From NCBI RefSeq assembly GCF_030272615.1, contig NC_081409.1, positions 203,235,949 to 203,299,948 of the forward strand: DNA of 64,000 bases, given 5' to 3'. A program made the position numbers and the translations under genes. The notes under the pieces were generated by a model. The model had not been told where the DNA came from. It saw only the letters and a program-made list of their open reading frames with translations, and made no database searches. Origin of the DNA: Cryptomeria japonica (Eukaryota > Streptophyta > Pinopsida > Cupressales > Cupressaceae). This document shows, one piece after another, positions 46,103-57,495 of the stretch. Each line of letters starts with the position of its first letter. Within the stretch, counting starts at the first letter, position 1.

Positions 46103-47346
46103 TCAATGTGGTTGATTTTTAGCTTGATCAAATGTTTTAGGATCATTAGAATTCATAATAGTAGACATTAAAGCATAATTACGATAATTAACTCTTCTAG
46201 CTTGAAATCTATCCATTCTAGCTAAGTATTCATCACTATCTTGAATTAAAGATTTAAACCATTTAGGTCTTCTTTTAGAACTAATGGATTCATCGCTAGA
46301 AGAAGAGCCATGAGGAGGAGAGTTATTATCATCATCAATATCACTAGAAGGAATAGAAAGAGAAGCATTAGGAATAGGGTTAAGAGGAGGTTGGTCCTCC
46401 ACAAGCACAACTTTGCTTTGAGCAAGTTCATCATCCTCCACTTTAGAACAATCATGAATGCCTTTTTGTGCAATACAAACATCTCTTCCAACTTTTACCT
46501 TGTTAGTAATATGATTGTAAACTCTATAACCTTTAGTATTTTCATCATAACCAACAAAAATAAAAGGAGAAGATTTAGCATCTAATTTTTGTCTTTTCTC
46601 CTTAGATTTGTGAACATAAGTCGTGGAACCAAAAATTCTTAAATTCTGCAAATTGGGCTTTCTACCAGACCAAGCTTCTTCAGGAGTTTTATCCTTTAAG
46701 GCTTTGGTAGGTGTTATATTAATTAAATAAGTTGCACAAGCCATATCTTCAGCCCAAAACTTGTAATCAGTTTTTTTGCATGCAATCAACATCTTGACAT
46801 TTCCACAATGGTCCTATGCTTTCATTCTACCACACCATTTTGTTGTGGTGTATAAGGAATGGTAAGCTCATGTTTAATTTCAAAAGATTTCAAATAAGCA
46901 TTAAATGCATTATTGACATATTCTCTTCCATTTTTAGTACGAAGAATCTTAATTTTAGAACCAGATTGCCTTTCTACAAACATATGAAATTCAGTAAACA
47001 CATCAAGCACTTGATCCTTACTATGAAGGAAATATATCCATGTTCTCCTTGAAAAATCATCAACAACGGTAAGAGCATACCTTGAACCTTGGATGGAGGG
47101 ATTCTCCATGGGATCCAAGAGATCACTATGAACTAGATGCAATTTAGTATATGCCCTCCAAGATTGACTATGAGGAAAGGGTTCCCTATGCATCTTACCA
47201 CTCATGCAACCATTAAAAACAATTTGAGAAGGAACAATAGTAGGCAGTCCATCAACCATATTTTCTTTTTGCATCAATGAAATATAATCAGAATTGAGAT
47301 GGCCAAGTCTTTCATGCCATATAGTAAAATCAATAGTAGTAAGCAA
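46103..47346 (-). pseudogene. Copia integrase
   Basis: The pre-integrase finger (WHERLGHLNSDY ... CMSGKMHREPF) is followed by the core with Asp in LVHSDLL. The second catalytic position is LRTKNGREY where RTDNGGEY is usual (Asp to Lys, Gly to Arg). Glu in PQQNGVVE is kept, with a stop directly after it. 46792-46103 carries the C-terminal KALKDKTPEEAWSGRKPN block and an Asp/Ser-rich linker to RT. Confidence 0.92.
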
Positions 47347-47488
47347 GGAATACTTTGTAGGAGAAAATTCATAGAACTTGAATAATTAATCAGTATCCAT
47401 TTTAGCAATAGCAATAACATGATTAGTTTTTGGATTAATGATCTAACACATGCCCCTATAAAAGTTAATCTTATAATCTTGACAAAGT

Positions 47489-47740
47489 TTAGGAACTGAA
47501 AGAAAATTTGATTTTAATTATGACATCATGTAATTTCCCATTAGGGAGATTCACATCACCAATAGCTTCAACTTTGCAACTATGGTTATTAGCTAATTGA
47601 ACAGGAATATTGGAAGTATCAAGATGCAAAGATTCAAAACATTCTTTATGAGAAGTAACATGCTGAGATGCACCAGAATCAATAATCCACTCAAGTGGTT
47701 GAGAAACATTATAAGTACACGTAAATGCATGATGAGATGA
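47489..47740 (-). pseudogene. Copia protease
   Basis: WIIDSGASQHVTSHKECF is the copia aspartic-protease active site, intact; VEAIGDVNLPNGKLHDV follows. Same frame as the Gag zinc knuckle. Confidence 0.92.
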
Positions 47741-48560
47741 ATTACCATTATTATTACCTTTCTTATAATGAGGTTTATGTTGTTGATTATTCTGATTATT
47801 TTGGTTCATTGGCTTTTTACCATTTTGCTTCTTAAAACAATTATTAGTCACATGACCATCCTTACCACAATATGTACAATGGGGCCTCTTAGAATAATTA
47901 TTCTTTTGATTATTATTAGAATTGTTATTATAGGATTTAGAATGAAATTTATTATTATAATAATTATTATTATGATTATTATTATTATTATTGGATTTAA
48001 AATGATTATTATGATTTTCATATTTACACATAAAAGAATGTTCACTACTTTTAAGAGTACCAAATTCAATTGATTTAGCTTCCTCTTGACGTAATAAATT
48101 ACGAAAAATATCATAAGTTAATTAAGTAGCTAAATTAGGAGTAGCAAGTTGAGCATGAATATTAGTAATACATTGTTGAAATTGACGAGGAAGACATTTT
48201 TTAAGAATAAGATGAATTAAACGTATATTAGCAAGTGTAACTCATAAACCAGTTAATTGACCATTAATAGAATCAAACTTTAACAAAAATTGATCCATGG
48301 TTTTAAAATCTGTATACCTGAGATCTCCGAGTTGATCTTGAAGCTGAATTTTTCGAGATTCATTTGAGCTATCATAAGTTATTTTTTAAAATTTCCCAAG
48401 CTTCATATGCTTTGTACAATTTCCAAATAGAACATACAAATCAGGAACCATGGAAATTTCAATCAAACCAAGTGCTTCCTCATTTTGAGCCTTCCACCTG
48501 TCTTGGTCAGCTTGAGGAGCAGTTGTAGCGGGCTCTAAACTTTTATCAGTAGCAATATTC
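47741..48560 (-). pseudogene. Copia Gag with Asn-rich segment
   Basis: The N-terminal Gag text (RWKAQNEEALGLIEISM, RKIQLQDQLGDLRYTDF) is broken by stops. An Asn/His/Lys-rich run (about 48015-47890) is encoded by AAT-type codons, followed by an intact knuckle, CTYCGKDGHVTNNC (CX2CX4HX4C), near 47870-47830. Confidence 0.88.
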
Positions 48561-50170
48561 AAAAGATCCTTGAAACAAAAAAATAAAAGAAATATGTGTT
48601 TTCCATGAATGATAATTACTACTATTTAATTTAATTTCAAGAATTAATGTAGACATGATAACAAATAATGAATAAATTATTATTAGTATTGAAAAATAAA
48701 TAAATAAATAATTATCCCTTTGATTAAAAACGAAAAATTAACCTCCTTGATTAAAATTGAACCAATTTTTTACAAAAACTATTTATCAAAAAATGTTATT
48801 TTCAAAATGTAATAACATTTTTTTTAAAAAGAACTTAAATTTTAATAAAACAAAGTTTATATTAAAAAAAACTTTGAATCTTTATTAATAAAATAAAACA
48901 GTTTATATTAAATCTTTATTAAAAAAACTCTACTTTATTATAAAAATTATAAACTTTTTAAAATTGTTATATATATTAAAACTTTATAAATTTTCAAAAC
49001 TTACATAAACCTTTTTTTAGAAAACTTTATAAATATTAAAAGCTTATAAACTTTTACTTTAAGGAAAGTTGACTTTTTTTTATATGTGGGAGATAATGAA
49101 AGAAAAATTTTAAAATTTTTGTTATATGTATGAAAAAACTATATAAAGTTTGGAAGCTTTTCTAATATACGTATGATTAAGAATAGAATCACATGAACCG
49201 TAATGAATGAAATATGGTGGAGGCAATAAGTATAAGGTAGAAAAATTGCAGAGATGAATACGGTCAACAAATTAATCAGAAACGTAATACAGTGGTGGCA
49301 ATTGTTAGGTAAATAAAACATAACAGAAACAAAATGTAGAAGGTAGGAGCAATGACAAAAGGTGTTAGAAATATAGTTAGAAAAGAACAGAGACAAAGAC
49401 ATTAGATGAGGACAATGCAAACTGGCAAAGGTGCGCAGCAAGAGAACAGATAAAGATGATTCTCAGCCGTGAGGCAAAAATAACTCATAAATTCTCACAC
49501 AAACTTCAACTTATGCTTGCACATAGGAGTGACAAAAAAGATAAAAGGCAGAAAAATATACTAATTATTGCAGAAAAAAAAAAAATGCTACGGAATATGT
49601 TTGAAATAGTAAAGGAAAGCTAAAACAAATTGAGGCAACGAGGTAGGTGTAAGATGGTGTTAAAGACGGGTCAAATGATGCGCAAAGATTGAAGAAATAG
49701 AACACATATAAATTTGCAGAGATAACAATACAACCCGAATACAATATAATGTTAAACTTCTGGAACAAAAAATTGCAATACGTAAAACTAGAGAACTATA
49801 GGAAACTTATTTTTAACAAAATCCTGAAAACTTGCAAGCAAATTAGAGAATCTCTTGGCAGCAAGCCTTCCAAAACAAGATAGATAATATGGGTTTGGTG
49901 GCAAGCCGACCAAACAGATTAAGGAGGTTGAGTTTGGCAATAAACCTTCCAAACTAGTCACAAAAAAAAACTTAAACCAAATAAACAACTTTGGAGGCAC
50001 ACCTTTCAAAGAACGTTAGCAAAAAAAAAGACAAATCTAAAGCAAAAAATCTGCACAGTAGAAAATATTAGAGAAAGAACTTCTTCTCCTCTCAAGAATG
50101 CCTCCAAGAAGGTGAACTCCACATAATGGTAACCTTCATCAATCTCAACTTGAAACAAGGATTAGAACTT
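48561..50170 (-). other. Long leader of the copia element
   Basis: About 1.6 kb between PBS and Gag with no convincing ORF. 48700-49130 is extremely A/T-rich. 49852-50011 contains about four degenerate copies of a 50-bp unit (gcaagccttccaaaac, gcaagccgaccaaac, aataaaccttccaaac, gcacacctttcaaag). Confidence 0.6.
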
Positions 50171-50182
50171 GCTCTGATACCA
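50171..50182 (-). other. Primer-binding site, perfect initiator tRNA-Met match
   Basis: gctctgatacca on the + strand (TGGTATCAGAGC on the - strand) lies directly against the LTR. Confidence 0.95.
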
Positions 50183-50373
50183 TGAAAGAAAATACAAGAG
50201 CAAGGAAAGAAAAACAAAATCCAAGTAGGTTTATTGATGAAGTAAATGTTACCAAGAGAAATGCAGAAACCGTGGAGCAATCACCCAAATGTGAAGGAGG
50301 CACAAGAACTTTTGAAAGGGGAAAAGCAAAGAAAAACCCCTTGTGTTATTATGAATGAGGCAATGCCTAAAAT

Positions 50374-50408
<35 letters not shown>

Positions 50409-50706
50409 TCTTTAGAATAATGTCATTAAGAAGAAATGAAAGATAAGACATCTCTTAAATAGAGATGAAGAGAGGAGTTACAAAGTCACTCCCAAATCTA
50501 TGAATCCCACCATTCATAAAATGTGTGTGCCATGTGTCCACATCCTCTTAAGGAGAAAATCTAATGTTCCTTAATAAAGGAAAATAAAAGAAATGACTTG
50601 TCCTCACACATGTACTAGAGCACAAATTACATGTAGGGATTCCAAAGGCATATCCTAAACTAAATAGAAATAAATCTAAGCCAAGTAAAGATTAAATATT
50701 CTAACA
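50183..50706 (-). repeat. 5' LTR of the copia element (524 bp)
   Basis: The - strand starts TGTTAGAATATTTAATC and ends TTCTTTCA beside the PBS. It carries a GA repeat at 50375-50406 without the GT part. A TATTTAAG-type TATA motif lies near 50450-50462. Confidence 0.93.
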
Positions 50707-51282
50707 AAATATAAAATAATCTCTTAATTTAAACTTAAAATTATTCAAAAGAGATTTAAATTTAAAATTAGGGCCTTGTAAAAAGAACCTCTTAATTTTT
50801 TCTAAAAAAAAAAATCTAAGGTTGAAACTTGAAAATTGAAAAATTGGGAAATGCACAAGGTTAATTTAAATTTAAAAATTAGGGTCTTTATAATTAACCA
50901 CTTAATTTTAAAATTTAAAATTGAAATTTAATCCAAGATTGCAATTTTGAATTTTATTCAGCTCTAAAATGATAAATTCAAAATTTAAACAACCCAAAGA
51001 CTCGAATTTAACAAAAAAAATAGGGTTTTAGAAATTAACCACTTAATTTTAAAATTTAAATATGAAATTTGACTTGTAGATAAAAATTCGAGTTTGAAAA
51101 ATACTTAGATCTGCAATAATTAACCCTAATTAAGCAATTTACAAGCTCAATTTTGAATTTAAAAATTAGGGTTTTAGTGAAATTAACCTCTAAATTTTTA
51201 AAATTTGCAAGGAAATCAAACTTGAATTTTAAATTACATAAACACGCAAATCTAAGAACGTAAATCAAAATTAAGGGTGTAA
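50707..51282 (-). repeat. Leader of the LARD-like element with repeated A/T blocks
   Basis: The phrase ttaaccacttaattttaaaatttaaa, or close variants with attagggtttt, recurs at roughly 100-130 bp intervals (50760-50800, 50860-50920, 51020-51060, 51160-51200). Similar blocks occur in the Tat leader at 18380-18680. Confidence 0.65.
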
Positions 51283-51298
51283 GGAGTCGGGTTCACCA
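51283..51298 (-). other. Primer-binding site of the LARD-like element
   Basis: The - strand TGGTGAACCCGACTCC is 3 bp from the LTR end (…CCTTTACA). The TGG start fits a tRNA primer; the tRNA is not named. Confidence 0.75.
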
Positions 51299-51301
51299 AA
51301 A

Positions 51302-51918
51302 TGTAAAGGAGACAATTTGATTTGGCAATTTGTAACATAGAAGGAGAAATCACCAAATCAATTTTTGGTTTGAGGGAGGAATTCCTTTACATTCAAAAGA
51401 GAGGAGGAATCCACTAGATTCGGTCGCAAATCAAATAAGGACTAAATACTAAGTGGATTGATTGATTATGATGTGTTTTTCCCTCTTTTGTGAGTTAAAA
51501 TGCTGATTTACGGTAAAGTGCTAAAATTGAAGACAAAACTGATAAAATAATGAGCTCTGAGTTTGGAATTTTGTCGTGCACCTAGATCTGAGTAATATAA
51601 GTTGATTCAGATCTATCCTGTGAAAATGCTCCGAAAAAGCAGGGACCGCAACACAGCAACACGATCCTCCAAATTGTTCCATCTATGTGTTTGAAGCTTA
51701 TTCTGCGAAGTACAACTACGCACATGTTTCTTGTACATAGAAAGAAAGGAAAAATGGGTTGGGAATAGGGGTTTGCCTAAGTCAAACCTCAATTTGGAAT
51801 CAACCTTGAATGAAATATTGTAAATGCTTGAAATAAATAATGGAAAGGTATACCTCAGATCTGCAGTGAGTGACAATAATGCTTTGCTTCTTGAATGTAA
51901 TCACATATGTTGTGGGTA
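51302..51918 (-). repeat. 5' LTR of the LARD-like element, outer part lost
   Basis: It aligns with 32477 to about 33110 in the same order. Similarity stops just after cttgaatgtaatcacatatgttg, where unrelated sequence begins. Confidence 0.8.
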
Positions 51919-52142
51919 TGTGCAGGATCATGGTGTGCCAAAACAGCCCCTTAAGTGGCAATGAAATTTCAGAAAATCAGAGTTATGCAAATCAAAATTT
52001 GAGTAAGTTATGAACATTATTTTTAAAAATATGTAAGAAGAGAATCTGTAGCAAATTTAATGTAGTTTTTAAGTTACTAGTTGTTTTTTGAAAAAAATAA
52101 TATATATATATGTATATATATATATATATGTATATATATATG

Positions 52143-52230
<88 letters not shown>

Positions 52231-53284
52231 ATGAAAATTTGAAATTTCAATATAGTGGTCCTAAAATTCCAGGAAAAAAAAAGAAGTAGGTGTATGCCTG
52301 ACCACCCTAATCACAATCAAAACATAATATTTTTTATAAGATTTATAATATAAGTATTAGACTCATGTCCGGATGTGACACATTTTTTTGCAATTTTATA
52401 TGAAGTAAATAATTAATTATGATTTTTTTACTACAACTTTTCATAAATTCAAAAGAAATAAAATATGGCTTCGGCCTTTTATTGATCAAAAAAAAAAAAC
52501 TTTTCATAAATTCAAAAACTCGTACGTCTGACCACCTTAACTTGGTCAAAACTTTATGAAATTCAAATTTTATTTTTTTTTCCTATACTAGAGGGAGCAT
52601 AGAATTTGATGCATGTTTCGGATTCAAAAAATGTTATACCATTTAAAAGTTATGAGTGTGTTTCAATCAGCCTATCAATAAGGACTTTTGTCAGAATTCA
52701 ATTAGAAAATAAATAATTATTATTTATTAAAGTCAAAATAATACAAACCTTATATTGTTGGAAAGTTGAGAACGTCCTTAAAAAACCCTTTTCGTTTTAT
52801 CAACTTTGGCTTAAAAAAAGTCGTCAGCCACCAGTGCAAAGTTTGGAAAATCAAGCAATACTGAAAAACATGTTTTTTCAATTGAGTTTCCAGGCTTCTC
52901 ATTTCCAATCTAAATCCCAAAGCATTCCTGAGCGAAAAAATGGAGAGAGAATATTATGTTTTAAAATTGGATATCCATCAAAATCGGATATCAGTTAAAA
53001 TCGTATATCCGTTTTGAAAAAAAAACATATTTTAGTAAATTGGACATAACTTTTGCATTTTATATCAAAATTTTAATTTTTTACAGGTGTTGATTATCAA
53101 TATTTTGTTTTAAAAAATAATTATAATTAATTCAAATTCATCCTTCATTTTTAAAACATAAAAAGCTCATGACTTTTTCATATGATTTCCTTATTGCATG
53201 ATTTTTTTGTAACAATCATCTCAAAATAAACTAAATAAGTAATTAATAATAGAAAATTTCGGAATTTACTGAGTTCGATAAATT
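51919..53284. other. A/T-rich stretch without genes
   Basis: It contains an AT/TATG microsatellite (52096-52228), two copies of cttttcataaattcaaaa (52438 and 52501) and a cluster of ggatatc/gatatcc words (about 52970-53010). No coding sense. Confidence 0.6.
52096..52228. repeat. (AT)n microsatellite with interspersed TATG
   Basis: About 130 bp of alternating A and T with tatg interruptions at irregular intervals. Confidence 0.97.
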
Positions 53285-53309
53285 TTGATAACCCATGTTA
53301 TCTTTGTTT

Positions 53310-53455
53310 GTTCCTTTCTCCACCTCTCTCTCCTAAACCTATCACTTCACCTATTTGTTCATTTCTCCATCTCTCTCATAAACCTATCACTTCACCTATT
53401 TGTTCATTTCTCCATCTCTCTCATAAACCTATCACTCCACCTACTTGTTTCTTCC
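53310..53455 (+). repeat. 45-bp minisatellite, about three copies
   Basis: aacctatcac recurs at 53336, 53381 and 53426. The unit includes tttctccatctctctcat and cttcacctatttgttc. The 45-bp length keeps frames open, which explains the repetitive small ORFs. Confidence 0.93.
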
Positions 53456-53649
53456 TCCCTCTCTTCTGTCCATATTTATACATCTCTCTCTAGACCTATA
53501 TCTCTAATTGTCATTAAATACATCATTTGTTCTCTCAAGCTCTGCACTTATATTTCTACCTCTTTATAACTTCCTCCTCTATGTCACTCTCTCTTCCCTA
53601 AGATCTAGACTAGTCTCTCTGCATTTCCTTATCATCTCTAGCAACAAAA

Positions 53650-54450
53650 TTCAAAGGGGACAAGGAGAGGCATAGGGAAGTATCAACAAAAGGAGAGGGG
53701 GATAGAGATGAGAAGGAGGGAGTAATTGGGAGGAAGAGAGAGTGTATGAGAGAGAGCTGGACGTAATTAGGTGGTAGGTGAAGAGAGAGAGAGAGGGGAG
53801 GTGATTATGGTGAAGAGAGAATGAGAGGGAGATATTGAGATTATTAGGGGGTAGGAAGAAAGGGGAGAGGGGGAGAAGGGAAAATATCAACAAAGAGAGA
53901 AGAGAGATGGGGATAGAGGTGAAGAGAGAGATAAATAATAATTAGGGGGTGGAGAGAGGGGGAGAGGGATGTATCTATAAACCCATAGGAGGAGAGAGGT
54001 GAGAGAAGGTAATTGAAGGCAATAAATAATGTGAGAGAGAGTTGGGTGTAATTAGTGGATAAGAAGAGAGGGAAGAGAGTAAGTATCAACAAAAGGAGAG
54101 AGGGAGAGAGGTGGAGAGAGGTGAAGAGAGTGATAGAGAGAGGATAATTAAGGGGAGCGGAGGGGGAGAGGTAAGTATTAACAAAGAGATGGAGAGAGAG
54201 GGTAATCAGGGGGCTCTCTCCCTATCTCTCCCCCCTCTTCCTTTGTTGATAATTCATCCCTCTCTCTCCCTTCCTCCCCTTCCCCTAATTACCTTCTCTC
54301 TAGACCTCTCTCTTTGAACCTCTCTCCTCATCTCTCCCTATCTCCCTTTGTTGATGCTTTCCCATCCCCCCTCTCCTCCCAACCCCTAATTACCCCCAAC
54401 TCTCTCTAATTCTCTCTTCCCCAAATACTATCTCTCTCACACCTATCCTC
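53650..54450. repeat. Purine-rich array that switches strand at about 54213
   Basis: The + strand is almost all G and A (53650-54212), then almost all C and T (54213-54450). The marker tatcaacaaa occurs at 53681, 53885, 54084 and (as tattaacaaa) 54176; its reverse, tttgttgat, occurs at 54242 and 54347. The block is a large imperfect inverted repeat. Confidence 0.88.
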
Positions 54451-54462
54451 ACCTCTAACTTT

Positions 54463-54670
54463 ACCATATGACCCCTTAGGTGTCGTTAGGGGTCATATTG
54501 TGTTCTAATGGGTCATATGGTATCCTATGAACCTTTAGGACACCATATGATGTCATTAGGGGTCGTATGGTGCGCTAAGGGAACGTATTGTGTCTGAAAG
54601 GGTCATATGGTGTCATATGACCCCTTAGTACACCATGTGACCCCTTAACACACCATATGGTGTCGTTATA
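54463..54670. repeat. Small satellite of palindromic CATATG / CCCCTTA units
   Basis: About seven variants of a 25-35 bp unit: accatatgaccccttag, gtcgttaggggtcatat, gtcatatggtatcc, gacaccatatgatgtc, gtcatatgaccccttag. CATATG occurs six times. Confidence 0.85.
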
Positions 54671-54673
54671 GAT

Positions 54674-56084
54674 TGTGATGCCCTCCTAAATGGCACAAGA
54701 TTAGTCTAAGATCAATCAACACAAAACACACAAAACATTAGTGTTAGTCAATCGAAAACTAATCTAAAAAGGCATACCAAAAGAGAGACTATAAGCATGC
54801 AAGCATATTTAACTATCAAAGCAAACATGATGAGGCATCTCCAAATACCTCCTAACATACTCTTAGTTCCTTCTCCCTTGTTCCTCTCCTCTCCAAGTTC
54901 CAAAATAGTGTAGCTCTCAGCAGCTTTTTGCACTATGGATGCTTATGGAGGATTGAGATTTATAGAATAGCTCTAAATATGAAATGAAAAGCTATTTTAA
55001 TGCTAAAATGAAGTATTTTAACCAAAAAGACAAGATTTAGTTATGCTATGCTAAATGCTTACAAGTTTTCAGGATCTGGATTATGAAGGAATGGGCTCTA
55101 TTTATAGGAAAAATGGAGCAATGGATGGCCAGGATTGAAAGGTTTAATCAAGGGTCAAGCCTGAAAGTTGGGAATCCATGTGCACAATTGACACCAATAA
55201 AATAGTGACAAGTGTCAACACAGGATTGGGTTGAGAGAAGAGGTTGGAGGCATTAAAGGCCTGAGAAGACCTCATGGTTATCTAAAGGCTAAGAGTCAAG
55301 CCTAAATTAGGATTACCCACTGGATTAGGAGTTAATCCAAGGATAAACCTTTGTGCAAATGATTAAGAGATAATCATGGTCAAAGCATTGAAGGCTTGAT
55401 GAGACCCTTGGGTTGGGTAGAGGTTGAGTCAAAACAAATGTTTTAACCATGTGGGAGAGTTGAATTAACCATTAATGGTTATTGGAGACTTTGTGGATTA
55501 AGTGGTTGAAAGTTGGAAGCCTTTAATGGTTTTCAAAGACTTTGGGGTTTTTGGTGGTTGAAGGTTGAAAACCTTCAATGGTTATCCAAGACTTTGGGGT
55601 CTTTGAGAAGTGACTCCATTTTGCTTAGGAATGTGACAATATTTAGGGGATGGATTAGGCTAATTAGGAAGGGGTTAGAAGAATCTAGAAGGGGATTAGA
55701 TTTTGCAAGTGGATTTGGTGGGTGAGGGAAAATAAGATTTTATTAAAATAAAAATTCATTTATTTCAATAAATGTGTGCAAGTTGCATTTGTAGGAAAAT
55801 GCAAGTGGGGTGGGGATAATGATTTAAATAAATGTTTTATTTAATTTATTTAAAAGAGGAATAGGGGGATTTAATTAAATAAATAGATTTTATTTATTTA
55901 ATTGATTTGTAATTTGATTTAATGAATTAATTAAAATAAATTGAATAATTTATTTAATTAATAGAAGAATGTTTGGGGATGAATTAATTAAATATTAATT
56001 TAATTAACTGATGGCTAGTGGATTTTTAATCAAATAAATACGAAATATTCATTTAATTAAAATGGACAAATTTATGTGACTACA
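54674..56084 (-). mobile_element. Solo LTR of the TGTAGACACC family (about 1411 bp)
   Basis: The - strand starts TGTAGTCACATAAATTTG at 56084; the left end is taken at tgtgatgccctcc. It shares long stretches with 20729-22109: the TATA region (ctctatttatagg, 55097-55108), caatggatgg, atcaagggtca, and the A/T palindromes 55810-56040. Flanks (tagat and gaaac) do not form a TSD, so it may be rearranged or part of a broken element. Confidence 0.7.
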
Positions 56085-57146
56085 GAAACTATTGTCACCG
56101 AGCCCACATGCATAGAACCACCGAAGGACTGAGCAAAGGCTAAAGAAACTGACAAAAGTGTTGCCTCTACCGAGCAACCTACCGAGGGTGCACAAGCCTC
56201 CCAAGCTATTGTCTTAGTTCAACCGGTGAAAGCCTCATCATCTAAAGAAAAGAAGATGAAAAAGCATATTTTCAAGTTAGATTTGTCGAAACCAATAGTG
56301 TTGCCAAATGTAGACATATCCAAATTAAAAGGGCAAGCACTCATTGAATTTGGTGAACTATGCAAAGCCAAAGCAGAACAGGAAAAACAAATGGCTTTAC
56401 AAAAGAAAAACAAAGTACTTCAGAAGGTGAAAGCACTCTTAACAAATATGCTACCTGCAGCTACAGTGTCAAAAGATGCAGCCATCCATATTCAACTGGA
56501 TGAACTCCTCAATCAGATAGAGACATCTGGAGTAGACGCATCTGAATATTTGAGCAAATTGAAGGACAAAGAGCTCACTACCAAAATGATTGGAGAGGTA
56601 CAGAAAACCATTGTTGTCGGTAAAGTTAAGCTTGTCAACCTCATTGCTGAGTTGTCCCCTCAACTCAAGCATATTCTTTATTTATTTCAAAAACTCTATA
56701 CATTATCTTTATTCATTAAAGATATCAAAAATAAAACAGAAGTGATTGAGAAAGAGATCACCGATCTCTCAAATAAGTTGACCACTGAGCCAAATTCTAT
56801 TCAGAATTTCTATACTAAGTTACAAAAGCTCATGGATCAACAATTGGAACTTAGGAATAAAGAGCACAAAATAAAGATGGACATTATGACTCTTCAAACC
56901 TTATTCATTCCACACTTGTCCTCCATCCAAGAACAGATCAACTGAGCTACCTATTTATCTACTACACAAGAGGGAAGCACATTAGATGGTTTAATTTCAC
57001 TATTAGCTGACATTACAGCTCAGAATTCTTTAATGAACAGTGTAAAGGATGCCCTCTCTACCGCTCTCACGGATGCAAGGACAAAATATAAATCCATTTT
57101 TGACCAGTTACCTCCATCGAATGGTAACTAAGTTTTGATGTTTGTC
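56085..57146 (+). pseudogene. Coiled-coil accessory ORF of a Sirevirus-like element
   Basis: The main frame is 56226-56945 (earlier text from about 56090 with one stop). After a tga at 56943 it continues to taa near 57131. Glu/Lys/Leu/Gln-rich with heptad-like stretches (GELCKAKAEQEKQMALQKK, KTEVIEKEITDLSNKL, MDQQLELRNKEHKIKMD). No signal peptide or clear membrane span. Its place directly before repeated polypurine tracts and an LTR corresponds to the extra, envelope-position ORF of Sireviruses. I do not assign a function. Confidence 0.65.
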
Positions 57147-57495
57147 AAAAAGGGGGAGTATAGTATACAAGTATCAAAAGGGGAGTGTAGTATACAGGGG
57201 GAGTATACCGAGCAGAGTATCCAAATGCACAGTTGAATTTGACAGGGGAGCAGTAACCATCGAGCAGTAATCAAAGAGCAAAGAACAAGTGCAGTACACA
57301 GAACATTGATCACCGAGCATGCAACATTAGAGTTATGTACAGTATATTGATAAGGGGAGTATATCTAAATATACTATTTCATTGACAAATGTATATACTG
57401 TCAGTTGAGTCAAATTTTGTAAGTATATAGATTTTTGAGTTATAACTTTGAAAGTAGTTTTGTCAAACATCTCAACTAATGTCAAAACGGGAGAT
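57147..57495 (+). promoter_or_regulatory. Multiple polypurine tracts (Sirevirus signature)
   Basis: GGGGGAG-type tracts lie at about 57147-57157, 57176-57186, 57196-57203, 57242-57250, 57353-57361 and, next to the LTR, 57484-57494 (aaaacgggaga). Several are followed by tatagtatac-like words. Confidence 0.85.

Larger units (their letters stand above)
44040..50706 (-). mobile_element. Ty1/copia element (6667 bp), TSD aaatg/aaata
   Basis: LTRs at 44040-44570 (531 bp) and 50183-50706 (524 bp) flank, on the - strand, a perfect PBS, a long leader, Gag, protease, integrase and RT/RNase H. Flanks are aaatg (44035-44039) and aaata (50707-50711). All domains carry stops or substitutions. It is nested in the LARD-like leader. 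Confidence 0.92.
32477..51918 (-). mobile_element. Pol-less gypsy-type element (LARD-like), host of three later insertions
   Basis: On the - strand: partial 5' LTR (51918-51302), PBS (51298-51283), A/T-rich leader, Gag (43401 to about 42490), a long non-coding interior, PPT (33630-33615) and 3' LTR (33614-32477). No RT or integrase is visible. Inserted later: 33951-39083, 40555-40927 and 44040-50706. The two LTR copies share their PBS-side text (tgtaaagg..., agaaggagaaatcaccaaatc, ttgattgattatgatgtg). The outer end of the right LTR is lost at about 51918, so its TSD cannot be tested. Confidence 0.75.

Noticed and set aside
46310-46585. Arg/Ile-rich + strand frame
   Set aside because: Shadow of the copia integrase/RT linker on the - strand.
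52440-52500. ggcttcggcc followed by an A-run as a terminator or processed pseudogene tail
   Set aside because: No gene upstream and no poly(A)-type insertion structure; part of an A/T-rich repeat.
54669-56089. TSD for the solo LTR at 54674-56084
   Set aside because: The flanking pentamers tagat and gaaac do not match; boundaries or neighbours have been rearranged.
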